Program-made: the position numbers and the translations under genes
Assembly: GCA_963814355.1 (NCBI GenBank)
Contig: CAWFCZ010000002.1
Location: 248,001 to 312,000, forward strand
Length of the DNA: 64,000 bases
Direction: 5' to 3'
Source: JADGOV01 sp963814355
GTDB taxonomy: Bacteria > Actinomycetota > Actinomycetes > JADGOV01
Notes under the pieces: generated by a model
What the model was told of the DNA's origin: nothing
Database searches by the model: none
The model's input: only the letters and a program-made list of their open reading frames with translations
In this document: positions 34,791-44,261 of the stretch, piece after piece
Position numbering within the stretch: position 1 is the first letter of the stretch
How the letters are laid out: every line of letters begins with the position of its first letter

Positions 34791-34824
34791 AGTTAGTTTA
34801 CCTATCCTAACTATCGTGCGATAC
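34791..34824 (+). promoter_or_regulatory. Operator and promoter of the MFS-marR operon
   Basis: An inverted repeat AGTTAG (34791-34796) and CTAACT (34807-34812), with a 10-nt spacer, overlaps a probable promoter: TTTACC (34797-34802), 16 nt, GATACT (34819-34824). The likely ligand is the MarR protein encoded at the end of the operon. Read on the other strand, the core TTAGGATAGG also resembles the DtxR/IdeR iron box (TTAGGTTAGGCTAACCTAA) at most but not all positions, so iron control cannot be excluded. Confidence 0.55.
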
Positions 34825-34888
34825 TTGGTTCCGCGGGATTTCCTGGGCCTTACGAACGCGACACCGACAGGCGGGACAATCAACGAGC

Positions 34889-36673
34889 ATGGCAGGCCTC
34901 AAGCCGGCGGGAAGCCGCTTGGATGCGGCCCATCCGCACTACAAGTGGGTGGCGCTGTCCAACACCACGATGGGCATGCTGCTGGTCACGGTCAACTCCT
35001 CCATCGTGATCATCAGCCTGCCGGCCATTTTCCGCGGGATCGGGCTGAACCCACTGGGCGCCGGCAACATCAGCTACCTGCTCTGGATGCTGATGGGCTA
35101 CCTGCTGGTCACCGCGGTCTTCGTCGTCGCGTTCGGTCGGCTCGGCGACATGTACGGCCGGGTGCGGATCTACAACCTGGGCTTCGTGGTCTTCACGGTG
35201 TCCTCACTCGCCCTGTCCTTCGACCCGCTGCACGGCGGCCGCGGCGCGCTGTGGCTGATCGGGTGGCGGGTCGTGCAGGGCTTCGGCGGCGCGATGCTGT
35301 TCGCCAACTCGACCGCGATCCTCACCGACGCGTTCCCCGTCCACCAGCGCGGCTTGGCGCTCGGGGTCAACCAGATCGCCGCCATCGCCGGGTCCTTCCT
35401 CGGGCTGCTGGCGGGAGGCGTGCTCTCGGAGTGGGACTGGCGGGCGGTCTTCTGGGTGAGCGTGCCGATCGGAGTGGTCGGTACGATCTGGTCGATCAAG
35501 TCGCTGCACGACACCGGGGCACGTCACCGCGGCAGCCTGGACTGGCCCGGCAACCTGTCCTTCGCCCTCGGCCTCACCCTGCTGTTGACCGGGATCACCT
35601 ACGGCATCCAGCCCTACGGCAGTCATGTCATGGGTTGGACCAGCCCCGTCGTGGTCACCGAACTCGCCGGCGGCGTCCTCCTGCTGGGTGCGTTCTGCCT
35701 GATCGAGATGCGGACCGCGGACCCGATGTTCCACCTGGATCTGTTCGCCGTTCGGGCCTTCGGCCTGGGGAACCTGGCGGGACTGCTGGCCAGCATCGGC
35801 CGAGGCGGCTTGCAGTTCATGCTGATCATCTGGCTGCAGGGGGTGTGGCTGCCGCTGCACGGCTACGACTACGCCAGCACCCCGCTGTGGGCCGGCATCT
35901 ACCTGTTGCCGTTGAGCATCGGCTTCCTGCTCACCGGCCCGGCGTCGGGGTGGTTGTCTGACCGCTACGGTGCCCGCCCGTTCGCGGTCGGCGGCCTAGT
36001 CGTCGTGGCCGCGTCCTTCGTTGCGTTGGCCGCGCTGCCGATGAACTTCCCGTACTGGATGTTCGCCCTGGTTATCGCGGCCAGCGGCCTCGGGTCGGGC
36101 ATCTTCTCCTCGCCGAACACCACGGCGATCATGAACAGCGTGCCGGCCCGGCAACGCGGCGCGGCGGCCGGCATGCGCGGCACATTCTTCAACTCGGGCT
36201 CCGCGCTGTCCATCGGCATCTTCTTCTCGCTGATGATCGTCGGCCTCTCGGCCTCGCTGTCCAACGTGCTGAAGAGCGGGCTGGTTGGGCAACACGTGCC
36301 CGCTGCGGTGGCCTCCCAGGTCGCCGGGCTCTCCCCGGTCGGCAGCCTGTTCGCCGCATTCCTGGGGTTCAACCCGCTCCGTACGCTGCTCGGCCCCACC
36401 GGCGTGCTGTCCACGCTGCCGCCGGCCAATGTCGACACCCTGACCGGCCACAGCTTCTTCCCCCAGCTGATCTCCGGACCGCTGCACCATGGACTCGTCC
36501 TCGTCTTCCTCACCGGAGCGGCGATGATGGCGATCGGCGCGGTCGCGTCCTGGTTCGCCGGTGGCCGCTTCGTCGCCCAGGAGGAGGAGTACTCGGAGGA
36601 GGAGTACTCGGAGGACCACGGCGCGTCACCCGCGCGATCGCCGGCCCGGGATGTCGAGGTCGCGGCGACGTGA
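34889..36673 (+). CDS. MFS drug-efflux transporter (DHA2, 14-TM type)
   Basis: 594 residues from ATG 34889. Fourteen TM helices are expected. Motif A is GRLGDMYGRVRIYN after TM2, and the antiporter motif C-like stretch is AAIAGSFLGLLAGGVL. A large extracytoplasmic loop (about 440-540) precedes the last helix. The tail has a short acidic repeat (EEEYSEEEYSE). It probably exports drugs by proton antiport. The marR gene overlaps its stop codon (GTGA), a usual arrangement for substrate-induced efflux. Confidence 0.92.
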   Translation: MAGLKPAGSRLDAAHPHYKWVALSNTTMGMLLVTVNSSIVIISLPAIFRGIGLNPLGAGNISYLLWMLMGYLLVTAVFVVAFGRLGDMYGRVRIYNLGFVVFTVSSLALSFDPLHGGRGALWLIGWRVVQGFGGAMLFANSTAILTDAFPVHQRGLALGVNQIAAIAGSFLGLLAGGVLSEWDWRAVFWVSVPIGVVGTIWSIKSLHDTGARHRGSLDWPGNLSFALGLTLLLTGITYGIQPYGSHVMGWTSPVVVTELAGGVLLLGAFCLIEMRTADPMFHLDLFAVRAFGLGNLAGLLASIGRGGLQFMLIIWLQGVWLPLHGYDYASTPLWAGIYLLPLSIGFLLTGPASGWLSDRYGARPFAVGGLVVVAASFVALAALPMNFPYWMFALVIAASGLGSGIFSSPNTTAIMNSVPARQRGAAAGMRGTFFNSGSALSIGIFFSLMIVGLSASLSNVLKSGLVGQHVPAAVASQVAGLSPVGSLFAAFLGFNPLRTLLGPTGVLSTLPPANVDTLTGHSFFPQLISGPLHHGLVLVFLTGAAMMAIGAVASWFAGGRFVAQEEEYSEEEYSEDHGASPARSPARDVEVAAT

Positions 36674-37140
36674 AGGCCGCCACCGCCCCGACCACCCCGA
36701 ACGTCCCGACCACGCTGACCGACACCGAGCGGCAGCTGGGCATCGACCTCGACCTCGCCCTGGGCCGGCTGCTGCGCTGGAACCGGCGCAACGCGCCGAC
36801 GCCGTTCGCGCCGGGCGTGCTGTCCGCGTTGGGGACGGTCGTGGACGCCGGCCGGATCCGCCTCGGCGACCTGGCCGCCCGGGAAGGCATCGCCCCGGCG
36901 TCGCTGACCCGCACGGTTGCCATCTTGGAGAGCGCGGGACTGCTCGCCCGATCGGTCGACCCCCACGACCGGCGGTCCGCCTTCGTCACCGCCACCCCCG
37001 CCGGGCGTCGGCTGGTCACCCAGCGCCGGCGGGAACGCGGGGAGGGCCTGGCGGTACGGCTGGCGCCGCTGCGCGGGCCGCAACTCGATGCCCTGCGGGA
37101 GATCGTCCGGGCGATCAACGACCTGGCCGACTCCACCTGA
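36670..37140 (+). CDS. MarR-family transcriptional regulator
   Basis: 156 residues from GTG 36670, overlapping the MFS stop. The winged helix-turn-helix comprises LGDLAAREGIAPASLTRTVAILESAGLL and the wing SVDPHDRRSAFVTATPAG. The N-terminus is Pro/Thr-rich. It probably represses its own operon by binding the inverted repeat at 34791-34812 and releases it when the efflux substrate binds. Confidence 0.92.
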   Translation: MKAATAPTTPNVPTTLTDTERQLGIDLDLALGRLLRWNRRNAPTPFAPGVLSALGTVVDAGRIRLGDLAAREGIAPASLTRTVAILESAGLLARSVDPHDRRSAFVTATPAGRRLVTQRRRERGEGLAVRLAPLRGPQLDALREIVRAINDLADST

Positions 37141-37163
37141 GCACCCGGGGCGGCCCAACCCGG

Positions 37164-38771
37164 TCAGCGGTCGGTCAGGTCGACCGCCCGACCGGAGTGC
37201 GCCCCGATCCCTGAGGTGATCTCCTCCAGCGCCGCCGCCGGCAGCGGCCCGTCGATGGTGAGCACCATCAGGGCATGCCCCCCCTGGGACTGGCGGGCGA
37301 CCTGCATGCCGGCGATGTTCACCCCGGCGGTAGCGAGGATGTTGCCGACCTTGCCGACGACCCCCGGCTCGTCGTGGTAGGTGAAGAAGGCCAGGTGCTC
37401 GGTCGGGGTGATCTCCAGGTCGAAGCCGTTCACTTCGGTGATCTTCGCAACCTGACGGGTGCCGGCCAGCGTCCCGGACACGGACACCTGCTCACCGCCC
37501 GCCAGAGTGCCGCGCAGGCTCAGAAGGTTCCGATACTCGGGGCTCTCCTCGCTGGTGACCAGCCGGACCTCGACGTCGCGTCCGGCGGCCAGCAGGGGAG
37601 CGTTCACATAGGTGACCTGTTCCGCCACCACATCGGCGAAGAGTCCCTTGAGGGCGGCCAACTGCAGGATGGTGACGTCGTGGGCGGCGATCTCCCCGAG
37701 CACGACGACGTCGAGAGAGGCCGGGACGCCCTGGGCCAGCCCGGTGAAGACCCGGCCCAGCATCTCCATCAGGGGCAGTCCGGGTCGGATGTCTTCGGCC
37801 ACGACGCCGCCGGCCTGCACGTTGACCGCGTCCGGGACGAACTCCCCGCGCAGCGCCAGGCGTACCGAGCGGGCCACCGCGGTGCCGGCCTTCTCCTGCG
37901 CCTCGACGGTGCTGGCGCCGAGGTGCGGGGTGACCACCGCGGTGTCGAAGCCGAAGACCGGTGAGTCGGTGCACGGCTCGGTGGCGAAGACGTCGAGCGC
38001 CGCGCCGGCAAGGCGGCCGTCCTTGAGCGCCACGGCCAGCGCGTGCTCGTCGAGGAGGCCACCGCGGGCGGCATTGACGATCCGGGCGCCCGGCTTGACC
38101 AGGGTCAGCTCGCGTTCCCCGATCAGCCCGATCGTCTCCGCCGTCTTGGGTAGGTGGATGGTGATGACATCGCTTTCGGCGAGCAGCTCCTCGAGTGGAA
38201 CCAGACGGGCCCCGAGCTGGCCGGCGCGGGCGGCGGGGACGTAGGGATCGTAGGCCAGGAGCGTGACCTCGAAGCCGGCGAGCCGGGCGGCGACCAGCTG
38301 CCCGATCCGGCCGAGGCCGACCACGCCGACCGTCTTGCCGGCCAGCTCCATGCCGGTGAACTTCGACCGCTTCCACTCCCCGCGCTTGAGCGAGGCGTCC
38401 GCGGCCGCGATGTTGCGGGTGCACGCCAGGATGAGGGCCACGGCATGCTCGGCGGCACTGGTGATGTTGGATGTCGGGGCGTTGACCACCATCACGCCCG
38501 CCGAGGTGGCGGCATCCAAGTCGACGTTGTCCAGCCCGACTCCGGCTCGGGCGACCACCTTCAGGTTCGGGCCGGCGGCCAGCGCCTCGGCATCGATCCG
38601 GGTGGCACTGCGGACGATGACCGCATCCGCCTCGGCGAGCGCCGGGAGCAGGGCGGCCCGATCCGCGCCGTCCACCGAGCGCACCTCGAAGTCCGGGGTG
38701 AGTAGCGCGCTGGCCGCCGGGGAGAGCTCCTCGGCAAGCAATACGATCGGGCGGTTCGACGCTTGATCCAT
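37164..38771 (-). CDS. serA: D-3-phosphoglycerate dehydrogenase
   Basis: 535 residues. It makes the first step of serine synthesis. The NAD-binding motif is VGLGRIGQLVAARL; the catalytic Arg, Glu and His are in INAARGG-like NAARGGLLDE, the Glu of FATEPC and PHLGAST. An intervening allosteric-substrate-binding domain (about 310-455) and a C-terminal ACT domain follow, the long type found in mycobacteria and inhibited by serine. ATG at 38771. It converges with marR. Confidence 0.95.
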   Translation of the reverse strand: MDQASNRPIVLLAEELSPAASALLTPDFEVRSVDGADRAALLPALAEADAVIVRSATRIDAEALAAGPNLKVVARAGVGLDNVDLDAATSAGVMVVNAPTSNITSAAEHAVALILACTRNIAAADASLKRGEWKRSKFTGMELAGKTVGVVGLGRIGQLVAARLAGFEVTLLAYDPYVPAARAGQLGARLVPLEELLAESDVITIHLPKTAETIGLIGERELTLVKPGARIVNAARGGLLDEHALAVALKDGRLAGAALDVFATEPCTDSPVFGFDTAVVTPHLGASTVEAQEKAGTAVARSVRLALRGEFVPDAVNVQAGGVVAEDIRPGLPLMEMLGRVFTGLAQGVPASLDVVVLGEIAAHDVTILQLAALKGLFADVVAEQVTYVNAPLLAAGRDVEVRLVTSEESPEYRNLLSLRGTLAGGEQVSVSGTLAGTRQVAKITEVNGFDLEITPTEHLAFFTYHDEPGVVGKVGNILATAGVNIAGMQVARQSQGGHALMVLTIDGPLPAAALEEITSGIGAHSGRAVDLTDR

Positions 38772-38793
38772 ACCGGCCAGCCTACCGGCGTCC

Positions 38794-39123
38794 TCAGTGC
38801 CCGCCGGCCGGCGGCGCCCCTTCCAGCTGCTCCTCGGCCGAGGGCCCCTCGACGTGCAACGGGCGCAGTCGGAACCAGGCGAGGAAGAACAGCCCGAGCA
38901 CCAGCATGCCGATACCCAGCCAAAGGTTGATATTGATGCCGTTGGACTTGGTACGTGACTGGTCGGAGGTGAAGAACCCGGCCACGATGAGCACGATGCC
39001 GTAGAGCGTGAACAGGCCTCCGATTAGGGCGCGCAGGTCGAACAGGGCCGACGCCTTGCTCTTCGGGGCTTCCTCAGTCCCGGAGGTCCCGGCGCTCGCG
39101 CCCGTTTCGTAGCTACTGGACAT
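38794..39123 (-). CDS. Small two-TM membrane protein
   Basis: 109 residues with a hydrophilic Ser/Thr/Glu N-terminus, then TM1 (LIGGLFTLYGIVLIVAGFF) and TM2 (INLWLGIGMLVLGLFFLAWF), and an acidic tail. The family is not recognised with certainty. It lies 33 nt after the sodium/solute symporter on the same strand, so it may be an accessory subunit of that transporter. Confidence 0.72.
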   Translation of the reverse strand: MSSSYETGASAGTSGTEEAPKSKASALFDLRALIGGLFTLYGIVLIVAGFFTSDQSRTKSNGININLWLGIGMLVLGLFFLAWFRLRPLHVEGPSAEEQLEGAPPAGGH

Positions 39124-39156
39124 GGCGGGTCTCTTCTCTCCCGGGCGGGGATCCGG

Positions 39157-40845
39157 TCAACGGAACAGGAACGACAGCACGATGACGATGCCCAATGCGC
39201 TGTAGCCCAACAGCTTGGGCGACTCCCACCAGGCCCTGGCTTTCGCCAGGTCGGCGATGTTCGGCGAGTTGGGATCGTCCAGCCCCCAGACCAGGCCGAG
39301 CATCTCGTGGTCGGGTTTGGGCGGGGTGACAAGCGTGACCACCACCGTCACCACGGCGTCGACCACAAAGGCGGCGATCGCGCCGTAGAAGTTCGCCATC
39401 TGCGCGTTGATCATGCTGTGGTCGGCGGCCGAGCCGCTCATGTAGAAGTAGCCGATGTGGTAGGCGGCGAAGTGCATCACCCCAGCCGCCAGCGTGCCGG
39501 CCGCCAAGCCCCACACCCCGGACCACGGCGAGGTGCGCTTCCAGAACATCGCGATGATGAAGGTCGCGAACAGCGGCGCGTTGAAGAAGGAGAACAGCAG
39601 CTGGATGTAGATCATGATGTTGTTGTAGCCGGCCGCGATGAGGGCGGTGCCGATCCCGATCAATACGCCGACGACCGTGATCACCCGTCCGACCAGCAGG
39701 TAGTAGGTGTCCGGACGGTCCTTGACGACGTACGCGCGCCAGATGTCGTAGGTGAAGACCGTGTTGAATCCGCTCACGTTGGCCGCCATGCCGGCCATGA
39801 AGGCGGCGAGCAGGCCGGTCAGCGCGATGCCGAGCGCGCCGTTGGGCAGCAACTGGCCCATCAGCCGCGGGATGGCTTTGTTGTAGTCCGGACTCGAACC
39901 GGTGAAGCTGGGCACCAGAGCGACCGCCAGCAGCCCGGGAATGATCGTCAGTCCCGGGATGAAGATCTTGGGGATGGCGCCGATCAGCGGCGTGCGCTGG
40001 CCGGCCGAGAGGTCCTTCGCCGACAGCGCCCGCTGCACCTCGGCGAAGTTCGTCGTCCAGTAGCCGAAGGACAGCACGAAGCCGAGACCGAGCACGATGC
40101 CGATCCAGTCGCCGAGCGGGTTGGACCAGCCGCCGCCGACGTGGGAACCGGCCCAGGTCTGGAACAGCTTCTGGTTGTCGATCTTGTCGTGCAGGCCGCC
40201 CCAGCCGCCGACCTTGCTCAACCCGACGATGACGACCGGGATCAAGCCGGCGAGGATGACGAAGAACTGCAGCACCTCGTTGTAGATGGCGCCGGACAGG
40301 CCGCCGAGAGTGATGTAGGCAAGCACAAAGAAGGCCGACACCACGATCGCGAGGTACTTGCTCCAGCCCAGCAGCTCCTGGATGACCAGCGCCATGGCGA
40401 ACAGGTTGACCCCGGCGATGAGCACCTGGGCGAGCGCGAAGGTCACCGCGTTGAACAGGTGGGCCGCCGGGTTGAACCGGCGACGCAGGTACTCCGGCAC
40501 GCTGTGCACCCGGGAGCCGTAGTAGAACGGCATCATGACCAGGCCGAGGAAGACCATCGCCGGGACCGCGCCGATCCAGTAGAAGTGCACCGTCGCCAGC
40601 CCGTACTGCGCACCGTTGGCCGCCATACCGAGAATCTCGATGGCGCCGAGGTTCGCCGAGATGAACGCCAGGCCGGTGACCCAGGCAGGGAGCGAACGAC
40701 CGGAGAGGAAGAAGTCCTCACTGGTGGCGATCGCCCGGCGGGCCATCACGCCGATCGTGACGACGATCGTGAAGTAGACGGCCAGGATGGCGTAATCCAG
40801 GACATTGACGTCGAGCCTGACGGTCTCCGCTGCCAGCACGTTCAC
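39157..40845 (-). CDS. Sodium/solute symporter (SSS/SGLT family)
   Basis: 562 residues from GTG 40845 with GGAGGTG upstream. About thirteen to fourteen TM helices, including the family signature GLAFISANLGAIEILGMAANGAQYG near helix 2, read here as two blocks, and LAYITLGGLSGAIYNEVLQ. The SGLT/SSS fold couples Na+ or H+ to uptake of sugars, inositol, acetate or amino acids; the SGLT-like branch is favoured by length and the YLRRRFN segment. A galactokinase gene lies 640 nt upstream on the same strand, separated by an opposite-strand gene, so sugar uptake is plausible but unproven. Confidence 0.9.
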   Translation of the reverse strand: MNVLAAETVRLDVNVLDYAILAVYFTIVVTIGVMARRAIATSEDFFLSGRSLPAWVTGLAFISANLGAIEILGMAANGAQYGLATVHFYWIGAVPAMVFLGLVMMPFYYGSRVHSVPEYLRRRFNPAAHLFNAVTFALAQVLIAGVNLFAMALVIQELLGWSKYLAIVVSAFFVLAYITLGGLSGAIYNEVLQFFVILAGLIPVVIVGLSKVGGWGGLHDKIDNQKLFQTWAGSHVGGGWSNPLGDWIGIVLGLGFVLSFGYWTTNFAEVQRALSAKDLSAGQRTPLIGAIPKIFIPGLTIIPGLLAVALVPSFTGSSPDYNKAIPRLMGQLLPNGALGIALTGLLAAFMAGMAANVSGFNTVFTYDIWRAYVVKDRPDTYYLLVGRVITVVGVLIGIGTALIAAGYNNIMIYIQLLFSFFNAPLFATFIIAMFWKRTSPWSGVWGLAAGTLAAGVMHFAAYHIGYFYMSGSAADHSMINAQMANFYGAIAAFVVDAVVTVVVTLVTPPKPDHEMLGLVWGLDDPNSPNIADLAKARAWWESPKLLGYSALGIVIVLSFLFR

Positions 40846-41052
40846 GCGGCCACCTCCGAGACGGCTTCTTCCCGCGCCAGGCGGGACTGCGGCACAGCAT
40901 GAACCCGTCGGGCCGACAAAGCTACCGCGACGCGCCGAGCCACAGCCGAGTTTCCCCGGGTTCGTTGCCGTCATACTCCGATGAGCGGTGTACTTTCAGC
41001 GTCGCCGGCGGACTGCCGTGACCACGTTCAACACGCGAAGAAGGTGCCCTCC

Positions 41053-41454
41053 ATGGCGAGCTTGACCGACGAAGGCATAGCGGCACTGTTGAAGGCGGCG
41101 AACTACGCCGTCGTCTCCACCCTGAACGCCGACGGGTCGATCCACAGCGCGGTGGTCTGGGTGGACACCGTGGACGGCCGGCTCGGCGTCAACAGCGCCC
41201 TGGGACGGCACTGGCCGACGAACCTGGCGCGCGACCCGCGGGTCACCGTCGCCGTCTACGACCAGGGGAACCCCTATGACTACGTCGAGGTCCGCGGCAC
41301 GGCGACGCTGCGCACCGAGGGCGCGGATGAGCACATCGACCGGCTCGCCAAGAAGTACCTCGGGGTGGACAGCTACCCGTTTCGCCAGCCCGGAGAGCAG
41401 CGGGTCAGCGTGTACATCGAACCGGAGCGGGTGCGGCACCAGAAGCAGGGCTGA
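41053..41454 (+). CDS. PPOX-class F420-dependent oxidoreductase-like protein
   Basis: 133 residues from ATG 41053 with AAGGTG upstream; the frame is open from 40981. The split beta-barrel flavin fold shows ANYAVVSTLNADGSIHSAVVW, the GRHWPTNLARDPRVTV phosphate-binding stretch and VEVRGTATLR. Actinobacterial relatives of this length often use F420. The substrate is unknown. It is flanked by genes on the other strand, so it is monocistronic. Confidence 0.85.
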   Translation: MASLTDEGIAALLKAANYAVVSTLNADGSIHSAVVWVDTVDGRLGVNSALGRHWPTNLARDPRVTVAVYDQGNPYDYVEVRGTATLRTEGADEHIDRLAKKYLGVDSYPFRQPGEQRVSVYIEPERVRHQKQG

Positions 41455-41483
41455 ACGTCCGGCGATTTCGCTGCCGCCTCGGC

Positions 41484-42680
41484 TCAGCGCACCCGGCGGC
41501 CGCCGTCGCTCGGGCTGACCTCGAAGATCTCCGGCGGGGTGAAGCCGGCCGCCGCGAAGGCGGCCCGCACCGCTCGGCCCACGGCCGGCACGGCCGCCAC
41601 CGGGGTGAGGGCGATCGCCGAGCCCCCGAACCCGCCACCGGTCATCCGGGCGCCGAGCGCGCCGGCGGTCCGGGCCGCGCAGACCGCGACGTCCAGCTCA
41701 GGTGAGGAGATCTCGAAGTCGTCGCGCATGGAGCGGTGCGAGGCGTCGAGCAGCGGGCCGATCCCGGCCGGATTCCCGGCCCGCAGGAGTTCGACCACGG
41801 CCAGGACCCGGGCGTTCTCGGTGACGATGTGCCGGGCCCGACGCGCCAGCACGCCGTCGAGGCCGGCGGCCACCTGCTCCGCGGTGGCGTCCCGCAGGGC
41901 GGGCACGCCGAGCGCCGCCGCCGCCTCGGCGCAGGAGTCCCGGCGCTCGCCATAGGCGCCGTCGGCAAGGGCATGGGTCGCCCGGGTGTCGATCACCAGC
42001 AGGCTCAGCCCGGCGGCGGCCAGGTCCAGCGGCACCTGGGCGACGGCGAGGGAGCGGCAGTCCAGGAACAGCGCGTGACCGGCCCGGCCGCAGAGCGCGG
42101 CCATCTGGTCCATCACGCCGGTCGGCGCGCCGACCACCTCGTTCTCCGCCCGTCGGCAGGCCTGGGCCAGGGCGGTACGGTCCAGGTCCGCCCCGGCGAG
42201 GTCGGCGACGGCCAGCGCCACCCCGCCCTCCAGGGCGGCGCTGCTGGAAACGCCGGCGCCGGTGGGGACGTCGGAGTCGATCCCGAGGTCCATCCCGGGG
42301 ACGGCCACCGCCTGCTCGCGTAGCGCCCACAGCACGCCCAGCGGGTACGCCGACCAGCCGCTCACCGCGCCCGGCGCGATCGCGGCCACGTCGATCTCCG
42401 GCGGGTCCGGCTCGCTGGTGGAAAACAGCCGGACCCGGCCGTCGTCCCGGGCCGCCGCCGCCACCATCGTGGTCCGGTCCAGCGCCACCGGTAGGACGAA
42501 GCCGTCGTTGTAGTCGGTGTGCTCCCCGATCAGGTTGACCCGGCCGGGCGCCATCCAGATTCCGTCAGGCTCCCGGTCGTACCGGCTGGTGTACTCCGCC
42601 GTCAGTCGGCGCGCCCGCTGGTGCGTGGAGTGCCCGGCCGGGTGCGCCGGCCCCCCCGTCGAGCGCTGTCCCGCCGTCAC
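41484..42680 (-). CDS. galK: Galactokinase
   Basis: 398 residues from GTG 42680. It phosphorylates galactose at C1. The GHMP-kinase motifs are complete: galactokinase signature GRVNLIGEHTDYNDGFVLP, ATP-binding PTGAGVSSSAALEGG and C-terminal MTGGGFGGSAIAL. The N-terminal 20 residues are low complexity. It starts 10 nt after the ilvC stop on the same strand and could be read through from ilvBNC, an unusual neighbour. No galT or galE is in the window. Confidence 0.94.
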   Translation of the reverse strand: MTAGQRSTGGPAHPAGHSTHQRARRLTAEYTSRYDREPDGIWMAPGRVNLIGEHTDYNDGFVLPVALDRTTMVAAAARDDGRVRLFSTSEPDPPEIDVAAIAPGAVSGWSAYPLGVLWALREQAVAVPGMDLGIDSDVPTGAGVSSSAALEGGVALAVADLAGADLDRTALAQACRRAENEVVGAPTGVMDQMAALCGRAGHALFLDCRSLAVAQVPLDLAAAGLSLLVIDTRATHALADGAYGERRDSCAEAAAALGVPALRDATAEQVAAGLDGVLARRARHIVTENARVLAVVELLRAGNPAGIGPLLDASHRSMRDDFEISSPELDVAVCAARTAGALGARMTGGGFGGSAIALTPVAAVPAVGRAVRAAFAAAGFTPPEIFEVSPSDGGRRVR

Positions 42681-42690
42681 CGGCGCAACG

Positions 42691-43730
<1,040 letters not shown>

Positions 43731-43731
<1 letters not shown>

Positions 43732-44261
43732 CAGGCGATCCTCTCCATGGCGGCAGCGCGTAGCGAGCGGTCGGTGATCGAACGGGGCCCGCGGCCGATG
43801 GCCACCAGCCCGGACTGTACGAGTTCGGAGATGCCGAACGGTTCCAGTACCCGGATCAGGGCGGCCAACTTGTCGGTGGTGCCGGTCGCCTCGATGGTGA
43901 CGGCCTCCGGGGCCACGTCGACCACCTTGGCCCGGAACAGCGCCACGGTCTCCAGCACGTGGGACCGGGTCGCCAGATCGGCCCGTACCTTGACCAGCAG
44001 CAGCTCGCGCTGGACGGAGGACTCCGGCGCCAACTCCACGATCTTCAGTACGTTGATCAGCTTGTTGAGCTGCTTGGTGACCTGCTCCAGCGGCAGCCCT
44101 TCGACATCGACGACCACCGTGACCCGGGACACGTCGTCGTGCTCGGTGGGTCCGACGGCGAGGCTGTCGATGTTGAACCCGCGCCGGGAGAACAGCGCGG
44201 CGATCCGGGCCAGCACCCCCGGCTTGTTCTCCACCAGCACGGACAGGGTGTGCTTGCTCAT
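43731..44261 (-). CDS. ilvN: Acetolactate synthase small (regulatory) subunit
   Basis: 176 residues. The N-terminal ACT domain (TLSVLVENKPGVLARIAALF, then RRGFNIDSLAVG) binds valine, and the C-terminal half completes the family. It activates IlvB and confers feedback inhibition. The ATG at 44261 overlaps the ilvB stop as ATGA, so the subunits are co-translated in the ilvB-ilvN-ilvC operon. Confidence 0.96.
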
